A stretch of 62,140 nt of DNA from Chromatiales bacterium (GTDB taxonomy: Bacteria; Pseudomonadota; Gammaproteobacteria; Steroidobacterales; GCA-2729495). Position 1 is the first letter of the stretch, and every line of letters begins with the position of its first letter. Location of the stretch: contig PBYE01000026.1 in the NCBI GenBank assembly GCA_002729495.1, forward strand, positions 1 through 62,140, read 5' to 3'. The notes below the pieces were generated by a model, which was not told the DNA's origin, did not search any database, and saw only the letters and a program-made list of their open reading frames with translations. Shown piece after piece: positions 1-7,320 of this stretch. The position numbers and the translations under genes were made by a program.

Positions 1-1
1 G

Positions 2-130
2 GGCGAGGAAGATTTCACGGACTCCGGGTTGACAGTTGGTGGCCAGTGGAACTGGAACGATAATGCTTCCACCAGTGTCGACCTCACTGAAGACGAGGTA
101 GTGAAAGTAGCTTATCGCTGGAACTTCTAA
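2..130 (+). CDS. C-terminal end of an outer-membrane beta-barrel protein (partial)
   Basis: Only the last 42 codons are inside the window; the reading frame enters from the left edge and stops with TAA at 128-130. The residues alternate polar and hydrophobic and end in YRWNF, a terminal aromatic residue as expected for proteins recognised by the BAM complex. The family cannot be named from this tail. The neighbouring pseudogene at 241-948 also ends in an aromatic residue (YDF), so the two may be a barrel-gene pair. A strong hairpin with a T run follows 50 bp downstream. Confidence 0.55.
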   Translation, partial: GEEDFTDSGLTVGGQWNWNDNASTSVDLTEDEVVKVAYRWNF

Positions 131-182
131 GTTTGCGAGATGTACTATGTTTAGAGTAGCCGGGTAGCGGCTGCGAAGAACG

Positions 183-213
183 AAAAAGCCCCGCTTTTGC
201 GGGGCTTTTTTTA
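183..213. terminator. Bidirectional rho-independent terminator
   Basis: A GC-rich stem, GCCCCGC against GCGGGGC with a TTTT loop, is flanked by an A run on the left and a T run on the right. It can end transcription of the barrel gene ending at 130 and of the leftward-reading pseudogene ending at 241. Confidence 0.9.
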
Positions 214-240
214 TTGGTTGGCTTCGTGGCCAGCCGGAAA

Positions 241-948
241 TCAGAAGTCGTATATCAGGTCAACGCCAAAACGCCACTGTGACTCAAGAAATTCCTCATC
301 CCCTTGACTGGCGCCGAAGCCGTCTACGGAGTCAACATCGTCAAACTCGAAATCGTAGACGGTAAGTGCAGGACGTAAATACAGTGAATCCGTCAGCTTC
401 ATTGTCACCCCGACACCGTATATCATGCCGCTGTCGCTGGTGGTGTCTTTCAGTGTCACACAGCCTATGCAGCCAAACCCGGGATCCCGGAATCTGGCCA
501 TAAATTCTGCCCGTGAGAAACCCCGGCCCAGCGACAGGTCGAGCGAAGCGGTGTCACCGATGGGCATATGGTACTGGCCGTTGACGTAGCCGAGCCGCGT
601 CTTGAGCTCGCCTTTCAGATTGATTGGGAACCCCTCGCGGTGTCTGACCGTGCCCAGGTCCGTAAAACCGACTTCAACAGCCCACTCCGGGGTGATTGTC
701 GTAGCCGGCAAACAGCTGGTAGCCATAGGCTTCGTCATCAAAGTTGACCGGGTCGCCGTCGCCGTCCCGGTCAGGATCGACGAGATCGAGATTGACATTG
801 TTACTGGTAACACCGATGCCGCCGCCCGCGTACTAGGGGGAGTCGGCATTTGCGCCGACCGCGTACAGCGACGCCAATACAAGAATAATTCCACGTATTG
901 TTTTGGCTCTCTTTCAATTCGCCGGTAGAGGCCGGCGATGTTTGACAT
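241..948 (-). pseudogene. Decayed outer-membrane beta-barrel protein (opacity/OmpW-like)
   Basis: The C-terminal two thirds read as a normal outer-membrane barrel ending in YDF, including a strand like EVGFTDLGTV. The N-terminal part makes sense only in another frame: a signal peptide (IRGIILVLASLYAVGANA) followed by DSP, an amber codon at 833-835, then YAGGGIGVT and a segment ending GYDNHP. Family members commonly have Trp where the TAG stands (SPWYAGG), so TGG to TAG is the likely change. The frames rejoin if one base is removed from the G run at 689-692. No start codon lies in the signal-peptide frame, because a TGA comes just before it. Three lesions argue for a real pseudogene rather than one sequencing error. 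A 235-codon ORF does span the region, but its first 85 residues are nonsense. Confidence 0.7.
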
Positions 949-999
949 AAGCTTCCATCAGCCAGCCGAGTGGGGTCATTATTTAAGGGATTGGGGAAC

Positions 1000-1020
1000 G
1001 CAAACTGTGCGCCAGTTTGC
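1000..1020. other. Stem-loop downstream of the dehalogenase-like gene
   Basis: GCAAACTG and CAGTTTGC form a perfect 8-bp stem with a 5-base loop. It lies 60 bp past the stop of the leftward gene at 1081. There is no T run on the minus strand, so it may be a processing or weak termination site. The rest of 949-1080 shows nothing I recognise. Confidence 0.4.
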
Positions 1021-1080
1021 AGTTTTCAAGCGGAATCGGGCGGCGAAAGCCGGAATTGCCCGATTGCTTCACGTTTTTAC

Positions 1081-1989
1081 TTAATCTGCCGCAAATCTGA
1101 TGACCCGGCGGGCCAGTTCCTGGCCGGCATCTTCCACGATATAGAAGCTCGTGTTCTCGATAATTGCGTGCGGCTGGCCTGCTGCACCCGGTATGTGGTC
1201 GATGAGCTTTTTAGGCCCCATCGGGCCAGCACGGAAGCTGTCCGCAAACAGCGTCAACACCGGCTTATTGTAGCTTGCAAGCTTCTCCCAAGCTTTCAGG
1301 TTAGCGGGTCGTGCCGGACTGTCGAGGTCTATCGGCAGGATCATCGGGAAGCGCCGGGGTCCGGTGAGATATGACGGGTCCGGGTAGGGTGCGTCGTAGG
1401 CAGCGATCGTCTCGGGGGCCAGTTTTTTGATTACGCCGTCATTGACCATGTTACCTTGCGGGAAGCGCGGCATTGACAGCATTTTCTCGCGCCAGTCGCG
1501 GAACCATGCATGCCCTGATGACGGATCACCGGTTGGTAATTGTGTATTCAATAACACCAGGCGCGAAAAATAATGGGGTTTCTCAACAGCCAGCCGCAGG
1601 CCAAAGAAACCGCCCCAGTCGAGCAGAAATCCGGTCGCATCACGAATTTCCAGCTGATCCATGAAAGACTTCAGCCAGTCTATATGCCGGTTAAAGCTGT
1701 AGTCTTCTTCATTCTGTAATTTATCCGAGCGGCCGAAGCCGATGTAATCGGGCGCCACTACCCGGAAGCCGGCATCCGTCAGGAGGGGAATCATTTCACG
1801 GTAGATATACACCCAGCTGCCCTGGGTTGGCGTCAGCAAAATAATCGGCGCATCGCTATCACCTTCATCCAGGTAATGCATGCGCAGCGGGCCATAACGA
1901 TCATCCGGAACTTCAAGATAGTTGGGCCTGTAATCGTAACCTGGCAGGTTTGCAAACTTTTCATCGGGTGTCCTTAGTGCATCAATCAT
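1081..1989 (-). CDS. Alpha/beta-hydrolase, haloalkane dehalogenase-like, altered active site
   Basis: 302 residues, similar in length and pattern to haloalkane dehalogenases of the DhlA/DhmA type (opening IDALRTPDEKFANLPGYDY, then LRMHYLDEG and DYIGFGRSDK). The nucleophile elbow is LLDWGG, with Asp124 and Trp125 at the same numbers as in DhlA. Two other key elements are changed. The usual HGEPTW oxyanion motif reads TPTQGSW (53-59). The C-terminal catalytic His (normally GHFLQED) is replaced: the segment reads SFYIVED, putting Phe in the His position. By family logic, a haloalkane dehalogenase needs that His to hydrolyse the alkyl-enzyme ester, so activity is doubtful. The start is well supported by AGGGGA just upstream. 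The fold is confident; the function is unknown. Confidence 0.85.
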   Translation of the reverse strand: MIDALRTPDEKFANLPGYDYRPNYLEVPDDRYGPLRMHYLDEGDSDAPIILLTPTQGSWVYIYREMIPLLTDAGFRVVAPDYIGFGRSDKLQNEEDYSFNRHIDWLKSFMDQLEIRDATGFLLDWGGFFGLRLAVEKPHYFSRLVLLNTQLPTGDPSSGHAWFRDWREKMLSMPRFPQGNMVNDGVIKKLAPETIAAYDAPYPDPSYLTGPRRFPMILPIDLDSPARPANLKAWEKLASYNKPVLTLFADSFRAGPMGPKKLIDHIPGAAGQPHAIIENTSFYIVEDAGQELARRVIRFAAD

Positions 1990-2220
1990 GGTTTCCCCTT
2001 TTCACTGGTTGCGTCCCGGGCCGCACAAGCTACCACCAATGATGTTTGATTTTTTTCCCGCTCAAAAGGGTGACCGAATTTGGCTGTCGATTCGAGCTAT
2101 CCAGAATATATGAGGGCGTTGCTGCACGATACTCGAGCGTAACCGATCGCCTAAGGGAAGGTATCCGGCACCACACCACAAGGCCGGAAAGGTGGCGGGA
2201 GGGTCGAAAAATCAGTCTGC

Positions 2221-3201
2221 CTAGTCAGGCGATGCCTCACTTTTGTTTGCAATGGCAGCTTGTGAATCCAGCCATTCCCGGACATCGATAGCAATTTCGG
2301 CACCGGCCTCCTGTACGGCCATATGGCCCACGCCCGGGTAACTGATGAACTTAATCGACTCTGCATTTTCCAGCAGGTGCATGACCTCTTCCGCCTGTTC
2401 GAATTTGGCGGTAGTGTTCGCCTCACCCCACAGCAACAACACAGGTAAATCCAGTTGCCTGTAAACCGATTCGATATCACCCGAATCATATTGCCGCAGG
2501 CGATCGAGTTGCGCTTCTCGTTGTCCGTCGCGCATCCAAAGTTCATACCAGCGGTCGATAAGCGCGTCTGTCAGTTCGCCCTTGTCTCCAAACCCGGACC
2601 TGAGCATGAACTCCGGCAATGCGCGCGGCATGATGTATTTCAGGATATATGCTGAATCCGGCACGTCGCCACGTGCTTTCTGCGCCTTGCCTTCCAGCGA
2701 ACCGGGGCTAAGCAGAATCATTTGTTCAACACGGCCTGGATTGCGGTGATCATAGAGAACCGAAACAGTACCGCCCAGCGACGTTCCAGCTACCGTGAAC
2801 GTATCGATTCCCATTGCATCAATAAACTTTTCTGTAATTTCCATTGTTCGATCGAGCGTGTAGTCACCGGTTGAATCCGGTCCGGTCAGGCCATGACTGG
2901 TCATATCAAAGCGGATAACCCTATAGGAGTCTTTCAGTGCCTCTGCCCAGGACTCCCAACCCAGCAGGCTTGCAAAATTTGCGTGAACCAGAACGATAAC
3001 GGGCGCATCTCGGGGGCCTTCGTCGCGATAGTGTATGCGTACACCGGCAACGTTCATGAAACGCGATTCCTGATTGCCATATTTTGCCTCCAGCTCGGTT
3101 GCCGGAATATCTCTGTAGATCCAGGCAGCGATAAGGAAGCTGACCAGCGTGACGGCAGCCAATCCACACAGTATCCATGCCACAACTCGCAGAAATTTCA
3201 T
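2221..3201 (-). CDS. Membrane-anchored alpha/beta-hydrolase
   Basis: 326 residues. A hydrophobic helix at about residues 5-28 probably anchors the protein in the inner membrane with the enzyme domain in the periplasm. The hydrolase core is complete: an HANFAS oxyanion segment, a nucleophile elbow GTSLGG with catalytic Ser, and a terminal VGHM with the catalytic His. The substrate cannot be read from sequence; esterase, lactonase or C-C hydrolase are all possible. The gene lies in the same direction as the dehalogenase-like gene, but 231 bp separate them and hold no visible gene, so they may be transcribed separately. It diverges from the ABC transporter genes starting at 3384. Confidence 0.85.
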   Translation of the reverse strand: MKFLRVVAWILCGLAAVTLVSFLIAAWIYRDIPATELEAKYGNQESRFMNVAGVRIHYRDEGPRDAPVIVLVHANFASLLGWESWAEALKDSYRVIRFDMTSHGLTGPDSTGDYTLDRTMEITEKFIDAMGIDTFTVAGTSLGGTVSVLYDHRNPGRVEQMILLSPGSLEGKAQKARGDVPDSAYILKYIMPRALPEFMLRSGFGDKGELTDALIDRWYELWMRDGQREAQLDRLRQYDSGDIESVYRQLDLPVLLLWGEANTTAKFEQAEEVMHLLENAESIKFISYPGVGHMAVQEAGAEIAIDVREWLDSQAAIANKSEASPD

Positions 3202-3339
3202 GCAAATACTCTCCTTGATATTAGGGCGAGCTATTATGCCGGTTGAGGCTGTTGTTATTGATTCCCGGCGGCCGGGTCTGCCCGGATAATAGCGTGTATG
3301 CCGTTGATGTGGCCATTGCCGCTGATGCCGGCTGACTAT

Positions 3340-3368
3340 TTGAAGCTTACAAGTCTATATAAGATTAT
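3340..3368 (+). promoter_or_regulatory. Candidate sigma-70 promoter for the ABC exporter operon
   Basis: TTGAAG at 3340-3345 and GATTAT at 3363-3368 are 17 bp apart, 16 bp before the start codon at 3384. The match to consensus is moderate. Confidence 0.4.
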
Positions 3369-3383
3369 GCAGAAAAAATACAA

Positions 3384-4529
3384 ATGATGTTTATAGCGCT
3401 GCGTGATTTGAAGTTTGCTAAAGGCCGGTTTCTACTGATGGGTCTGGTTGTCGCGCTCGTGGCATTTTTGACGACACTTTTAAGCGGCCTGGCCGCAGGC
3501 CTGATCAAAAATAATATTTCCGGCCTGATTGAGCTGGACGTCACGCATCTTTCCTTCGAGTACAACAATAAGCCCAGCTATCGTAACAGCATGATTGACC
3601 GCGAAATGTGGGAGGGCTGGCAGGCGTTGCCGGGTGTGCTGCGCGCCGAGCCAATGGGCCACACGATGTTTAACGCTCGTCGGATGAACGACTCGCCCCT
3701 TGACGACGTGGTTCTGTGGGGCATACCACCCGCCTCCTTCCTTGAACCGGAGTTTCTGAAGGGTGAAGCCCTGGGTCGCCTTGAGAACGGGGTAATTATT
3801 TCCGAATTGCTTGTCGACCGCGGCCTGAAACTGGGTGATAAATTCATCCTGGATCGTGTACTCACCGAACTTGAGGTCGTCGGAATAGTTGGTGAGCATA
3901 ATATTGGCCATGTTCCTATTATTTACACGCCGTTGCGTAAGTGGCAGGAGGCAACTTACGGTCCGCCGGGCGGGCCGCCACCGGGCGAGACACTGCCTGA
4001 TATTCTGTATGATTTTGCAAGCGTCATCGCGCTCCAGGTCGACCCCGAACTTAATCAGAACCGGCTGGAAAATGCTGATATTAAACTGGGCACACTGACG
4101 ATTGACAAGGTTGGGGGGTATGAAGCGTCCAGCGGTTATATCGAAGAAGTGCGCACCGTGCAGATGATCCAGGCATTCCTGATCATTATTTCGGCGGTTG
4201 TTATAGGTGCATTTTTTACCGTCTGGACTATTCAGCGAACCAAGGAAATCGGGCTTGTGAAAGCCTTGGGTGGTTCGAATTGGTACCTGCTGCGAGATGC
4301 GCTGGCGCAGGTGGTTATTCTGATGTTGCTGGGCACAATTACAGGCACATTAATTGCCTCCTGGCTCGGCAGCGGATTCGAGCAAACCGGCAGCGTATTT
4401 GTACTCGACATGAGCCTCGTCACAGGATCCAGTTTGCTGTTGATTCTTGCTGGTTTAGTCGGCAGCGCAATTTCGATTCGACTGATTACGCGTGTCGATC
4501 CTATTATTGCGCTCGGTCGTGAGCAATGA
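3384..4529 (+). CDS. ABC transporter permease, FtsX/HrtB-DevC type
   Basis: 381 residues with the layout of FtsX-superfamily permeases: one N-terminal helix (about 15-38), a large extracytoplasmic domain (about 40-250) and three C-terminal helices (about 260-285, 310-332 and 348-370), the last part carrying the usual TKEIGLVKALG motif. The N-terminus (FIALRDLKFAKGRF, then LSGLAAGL) resembles HrtB/DevC rather than MacB or LolC. HrtB-type permeases export haem or other hydrophobic compounds; the substrate here is inferred only. The stop overlaps the ATPase start (ATGA at 4526-4529), so the two are translationally coupled. The secreted CbiX-like protein at 5213 follows in the same operon. Confidence 0.88.
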   Translation: MMFIALRDLKFAKGRFLLMGLVVALVAFLTTLLSGLAAGLIKNNISGLIELDVTHLSFEYNNKPSYRNSMIDREMWEGWQALPGVLRAEPMGHTMFNARRMNDSPLDDVVLWGIPPASFLEPEFLKGEALGRLENGVIISELLVDRGLKLGDKFILDRVLTELEVVGIVGEHNIGHVPIIYTPLRKWQEATYGPPGGPPPGETLPDILYDFASVIALQVDPELNQNRLENADIKLGTLTIDKVGGYEASSGYIEEVRTVQMIQAFLIIISAVVIGAFFTVWTIQRTKEIGLVKALGGSNWYLLRDALAQVVILMLLGTITGTLIASWLGSGFEQTGSVFVLDMSLVTGSSLLLILAGLVGSAISIRLITRVDPIIALGREQ

Positions 4530-5203
4530 GCCTCCTGTTTGAAAACATTTCACTCGAACTGGGCGACGGTGATCAGAAGGTTAAGGCGCTCGACAGCGTT
4601 TCGGGCAGTGTCTCGCCGGGCGAACTTGCGGCGGTGGTCGGGCCGTCCGGGGCCGGCAAATCCAGCCTGCTGGCCGTGTGCGGTGGATTACGAAGCCCAA
4701 CCAGTGGCAAGGTAAGTATCGACGGACAACTAATCTCAGCTCTTTCCCCGGCACAGTTGACCCGCATCCGTCGCGACTACATAGGCTTTGTATTTCAACA
4801 ATCCAATCTCGTGCCGGCGCTGACCGCGGTCAATCAACTGTTACTGGTGCCCAGTTTGCGCGGCCGAAAGCCCACCCAGGCGGACCGTGAGCGGGCACTC
4901 GCGCTGCTCGCAGAAGTTGACATGTCGCACCGTACTGATCGCCGTCCTGACCAGCTGTCAGGCGGCGAACGTCAGCGTGTCGGCATTGCACGGTCGCTTA
5001 TGGGTGAGCCAATGGTTTTGTTGGTGGATGAGCCAACCTCAATGCTTGACCGCGCCCGCGGTCATGCCATCGTTGAGTTGCTGGCCAGCCGCTGCGCTGA
5101 ACACAAGGTGGCAGCTCTTATGGTTACGCACGATGCAAGCATGCTTGATTCAGCCAGCAATGTGATGCACATAGCGGACGGTCGAATTACCCAGGGGAGT
5201 TAA
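4526..5203 (+). CDS. ABC transporter ATP-binding protein, HrtA/DevA/LolD type
   Basis: 225 residues, a stand-alone nucleotide-binding domain. The Walker A motif is GPSGAGKS at 39-46, the Q-loop region reads FVFQQSN, the signature is LSGGERQR, Walker B is VLLVDEPTS and the switch His is in MVTHD. The D-loop is SMLD rather than SALD. This subgroup pairs with FtsX-type permeases and powers mechanotransmission or export from the inner membrane. It overlaps the permease gene by 4 bp and is followed 10 bp later by the CbiX-like gene, so all three probably share a transcript. Confidence 0.92.
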   Translation: MSLLFENISLELGDGDQKVKALDSVSGSVSPGELAAVVGPSGAGKSSLLAVCGGLRSPTSGKVSIDGQLISALSPAQLTRIRRDYIGFVFQQSNLVPALTAVNQLLLVPSLRGRKPTQADRERALALLAEVDMSHRTDRRPDQLSGGERQRVGIARSLMGEPMVLLVDEPTSMLDRARGHAIVELLASRCAEHKVAALMVTHDASMLDSASNVMHIADGRITQGS

Positions 5204-5212
5204 AGTAATACG

Positions 5213-6313
5213 ATGGGCACTCTGAACTCAAAAAATATGATCTGTTTATCGCTGACTGGTCTCGCGGCAATTGTCTGGCTGCTGGGTGCGCCATTTGTAG
5301 CGGTCGCCCAGGAAGATCACGCACACGAAAATATCCCCGTACCCGAGATGGATGCCGATGGAAAACGGCTTGATCCCAATGCCCAGCAACACAATATGAA
5401 CGATGCGCAGCTTGCGGCACTACGCAAGAAAATTGCCCTGTACCGAGCGCTGACAGACAACGAAGCACGCATGAATATGGCTTTAATGGGGCCTAACTAC
5501 GAGTGGTATGTCAGCGATAGGGCTAAGCGCGGCGATGTTGGTGTACTCGTGCTGGCTCACGGTGTAGGTCAGAACAGCGATGGATTGTTTGTCGAGAAAC
5601 TGGAGCCGATGGCAGAGCGGTGGCCGACGGCTGTCAGCTTCGGCATGGCGATGATGATGTCAGGTTTTATCCAGTCAGCCGTCGATGACCTTAAAGAGAG
5701 AGGTGTTTCGACAATAGTGCTGGTTCCAACGGCGGTTACTCGATACAACTCGCTGACGCGCCAGTGGCAGTATATTTTTAATATGCGGGATGAATCATCT
5801 TACCTGGATGTCCCGCACATAAAAACTGATGCAAAAGTTCTAATGAGTGCACATTTAGAGAATCACTCATTGATTTCGGAAATCCTTTTGGAATATACGC
5901 TGGAAAAAAGTCAAAATCCTTCCGATGAAGTTGTCATCCTGGTGGGCCACGGGCCGGAGGAAATAGAAGACAATATTCTCGATCTTGAGTTGTTGCAGAC
6001 GCATGTTGATTATATTGCTGCGGCAGTGCCATTCAGCGATATAAAGGTAATAAACCTGCAGGATGACGCCTATCCCCCTATACGTAAATCGAATGTTAAA
6101 AAACTACGCCGCTGGATTACCGGCGCACAGCGTCAGAACAAAGATGTGATCGTGACTGTGGTTTCCAGCGCAAGTTACGGGGTGCAGGCCCACATAAGAG
6201 AGGACCTGCGTGGGCTCGAATATCACTTTGCCAACAAGGGTTTGTCTGAACATCCCAACTATCTCAAATGGATCGAGAAAGCGGTCGAAGAGCGGCTGGC
6301 TGCCGGCGATTGA
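5213..6313 (+). CDS. Secreted CbiX-like (class II chelatase-fold) protein, paralogue 1
   Basis: 366 residues. A signal peptide runs to about residue 32 (FVAVA, then QED), so the protein is exported. The body has two similar halves, each opening with a beta strand and an HG pair: LVLAHG with His116 and LVGHG with His246. This is the pattern of CbiX/SirB class II chelatases, in which such a His binds the metal. The middle contains GMAMMMSGFIQ and VPTAVTRYNS. Known CbiX/SirB proteins are cytoplasmic and insert cobalt, nickel or iron into tetrapyrroles; an exported version with a Met cluster and a His-rich N-terminus (EDHAHEN) is unusual. No metal or substrate can be assigned. It lies 10 bp after the ABC ATPase gene and has a lipoprotein paralogue at 7321-8445. 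Confidence 0.75.
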   Translation: MGTLNSKNMICLSLTGLAAIVWLLGAPFVAVAQEDHAHENIPVPEMDADGKRLDPNAQQHNMNDAQLAALRKKIALYRALTDNEARMNMALMGPNYEWYVSDRAKRGDVGVLVLAHGVGQNSDGLFVEKLEPMAERWPTAVSFGMAMMMSGFIQSAVDDLKERGVSTIVLVPTAVTRYNSLTRQWQYIFNMRDESSYLDVPHIKTDAKVLMSAHLENHSLISEILLEYTLEKSQNPSDEVVILVGHGPEEIEDNILDLELLQTHVDYIAAAVPFSDIKVINLQDDAYPPIRKSNVKKLRRWITGAQRQNKDVIVTVVSSASYGVQAHIREDLRGLEYHFANKGLSEHPNYLKWIEKAVEERLAAGD

Positions 6314-6323
6314 CGGCTGAATC

Positions 6324-6929
6324 TCAGTCATCATTTTCTTTAGCCTGATCGGAAGCGCTTGTCCGCCGGGTAATCCATACGCCGGCGGCCCCCAATAAAA
6401 GTAATATTGAAATAATGAACGCCATCATCATGGTGGCCAGTTTGCCCATCTTGGCTGTTACAGCAAGATTTGCAGCTATCTGTACCTGTTCCGGCCAGGC
6501 ATTTACTGCCCACAACAGGTTAATGTTTTCCAAGTAATCAAAAATGGCAGGTACCATTAATAAGACAAATAGTTTTCTGGTGACAAAAACTTCATACAGG
6601 TTTGTGGAACAATGTCGCATGGCAAACGCACTCAGACTGGCAATCATCAGCGAAGCAAAGAACGGAAATACAAAGTCTACTGCCTGAAAGATGACGTACA
6701 GGTCGAAAGCCTGGGCTGTATAATTTTCCAGTTGCTGGAAGATTTCCGATGGCGTCAGCGCATTTTGCATGTCAAACGGCGAAACACCACCCGAAACAGC
6801 CGGAAACTCGTTGCTGATTCGTTGCAGTATCTGCAGCGAACCCATCTGTACCAGGAAAATAATGAGAAACTTCCACCATGTGCTTGAGCATTCAACGATC
6901 AGGCTGTTTAGTCTGGCAAGCATATCCAA
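6324..6929 (-). CDS. Four-helix integral membrane protein of unknown function
   Basis: 201 residues with hydrophobic segments at about 18-35, 78-105, 118-140 and 160-187, and a charged C-terminal tail (TSASDQAKENDD). I do not recognise a family; the shape resembles small DUF-type membrane proteins. It is on the strand opposite the two CbiX-like genes and lies between them, 10 bp from the end of paralogue 1. It may have been inserted between duplicated genes or belong to the same locus. Confidence 0.65.
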   Translation of the reverse strand: MDMLARLNSLIVECSSTWWKFLIIFLVQMGSLQILQRISNEFPAVSGGVSPFDMQNALTPSEIFQQLENYTAQAFDLYVIFQAVDFVFPFFASLMIASLSAFAMRHCSTNLYEVFVTRKLFVLLMVPAIFDYLENINLLWAVNAWPEQVQIAANLAVTAKMGKLATMMMAFIISILLLLGAAGVWITRRTSASDQAKENDD

Positions 6930-7002
6930 TCCCCCGCTAGAACAATGTGGAAAAGGAACCGGTCATGTTACCGTCGCCCGTTACTCAGCCGGTGTGCCAA
7001 CC

Positions 7003-7235
7003 TTAGCGTCGGCTGACCCAGAAGGGCCGGGCGCTGCGGATGGCAAGCGCAGCATCCGTGGGTTGTTCCTCGTGTACGAAATGCCCGGCATCCGCCACCA
7101 GGGCCAGTTGGCTGCCAGAAATCATCCGCTGTAACTCGTCTGCCTCCTCGACCGTTTTATCGCAGACCCTAGGCATTTTTTAGACGCTATGCAGCAGCAT
7201 GTCAATAAAGGCTCCAGGAGCCAGCCAACCATGTT
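7003..7235 (-). pseudogene. C-terminal remnant of an alpha/beta-hydrolase
   Basis: A short minus-strand frame encodes GWLAPGAFIDMLLHSV, an in-frame TAA, then PRVCDKTVEEADELQ and LALVADAGHFVHEEQP. The last stretch is a classic alpha/beta-hydrolase C-terminus with its catalytic His (AGHFVHEE). An ATG at 7174-7176 could start a 58-residue ORF, but nothing of the nucleophile half remains. The interval 6930-7320 otherwise contains only the presumed promoter of the gene at 7321. Most likely this is the tail of a hydrolase gene lost by rearrangement. Confidence 0.55.
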
Positions 7236-7320
7236 TACATTCTGTTGACATTGCCAGGGCTTGCCGGGCGCGCAGTTTGCTGGTATCCGTATCGGTTGTA
7301 GATCATCCGGGGTAAGGAGT

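Noticed and set aside
833-835. Amber codon as a programmed non-standard amino acid
   Set aside because: The same gene also carries a frameshift and lacks a start codon, so decay explains it better.
7261-7320. Longer N-terminus for the CbiX-like lipoprotein
   Set aside because: The extension precedes the signal peptide and has no signal or family character; a lipoprotein signal needs a start near 7321 or 7336.
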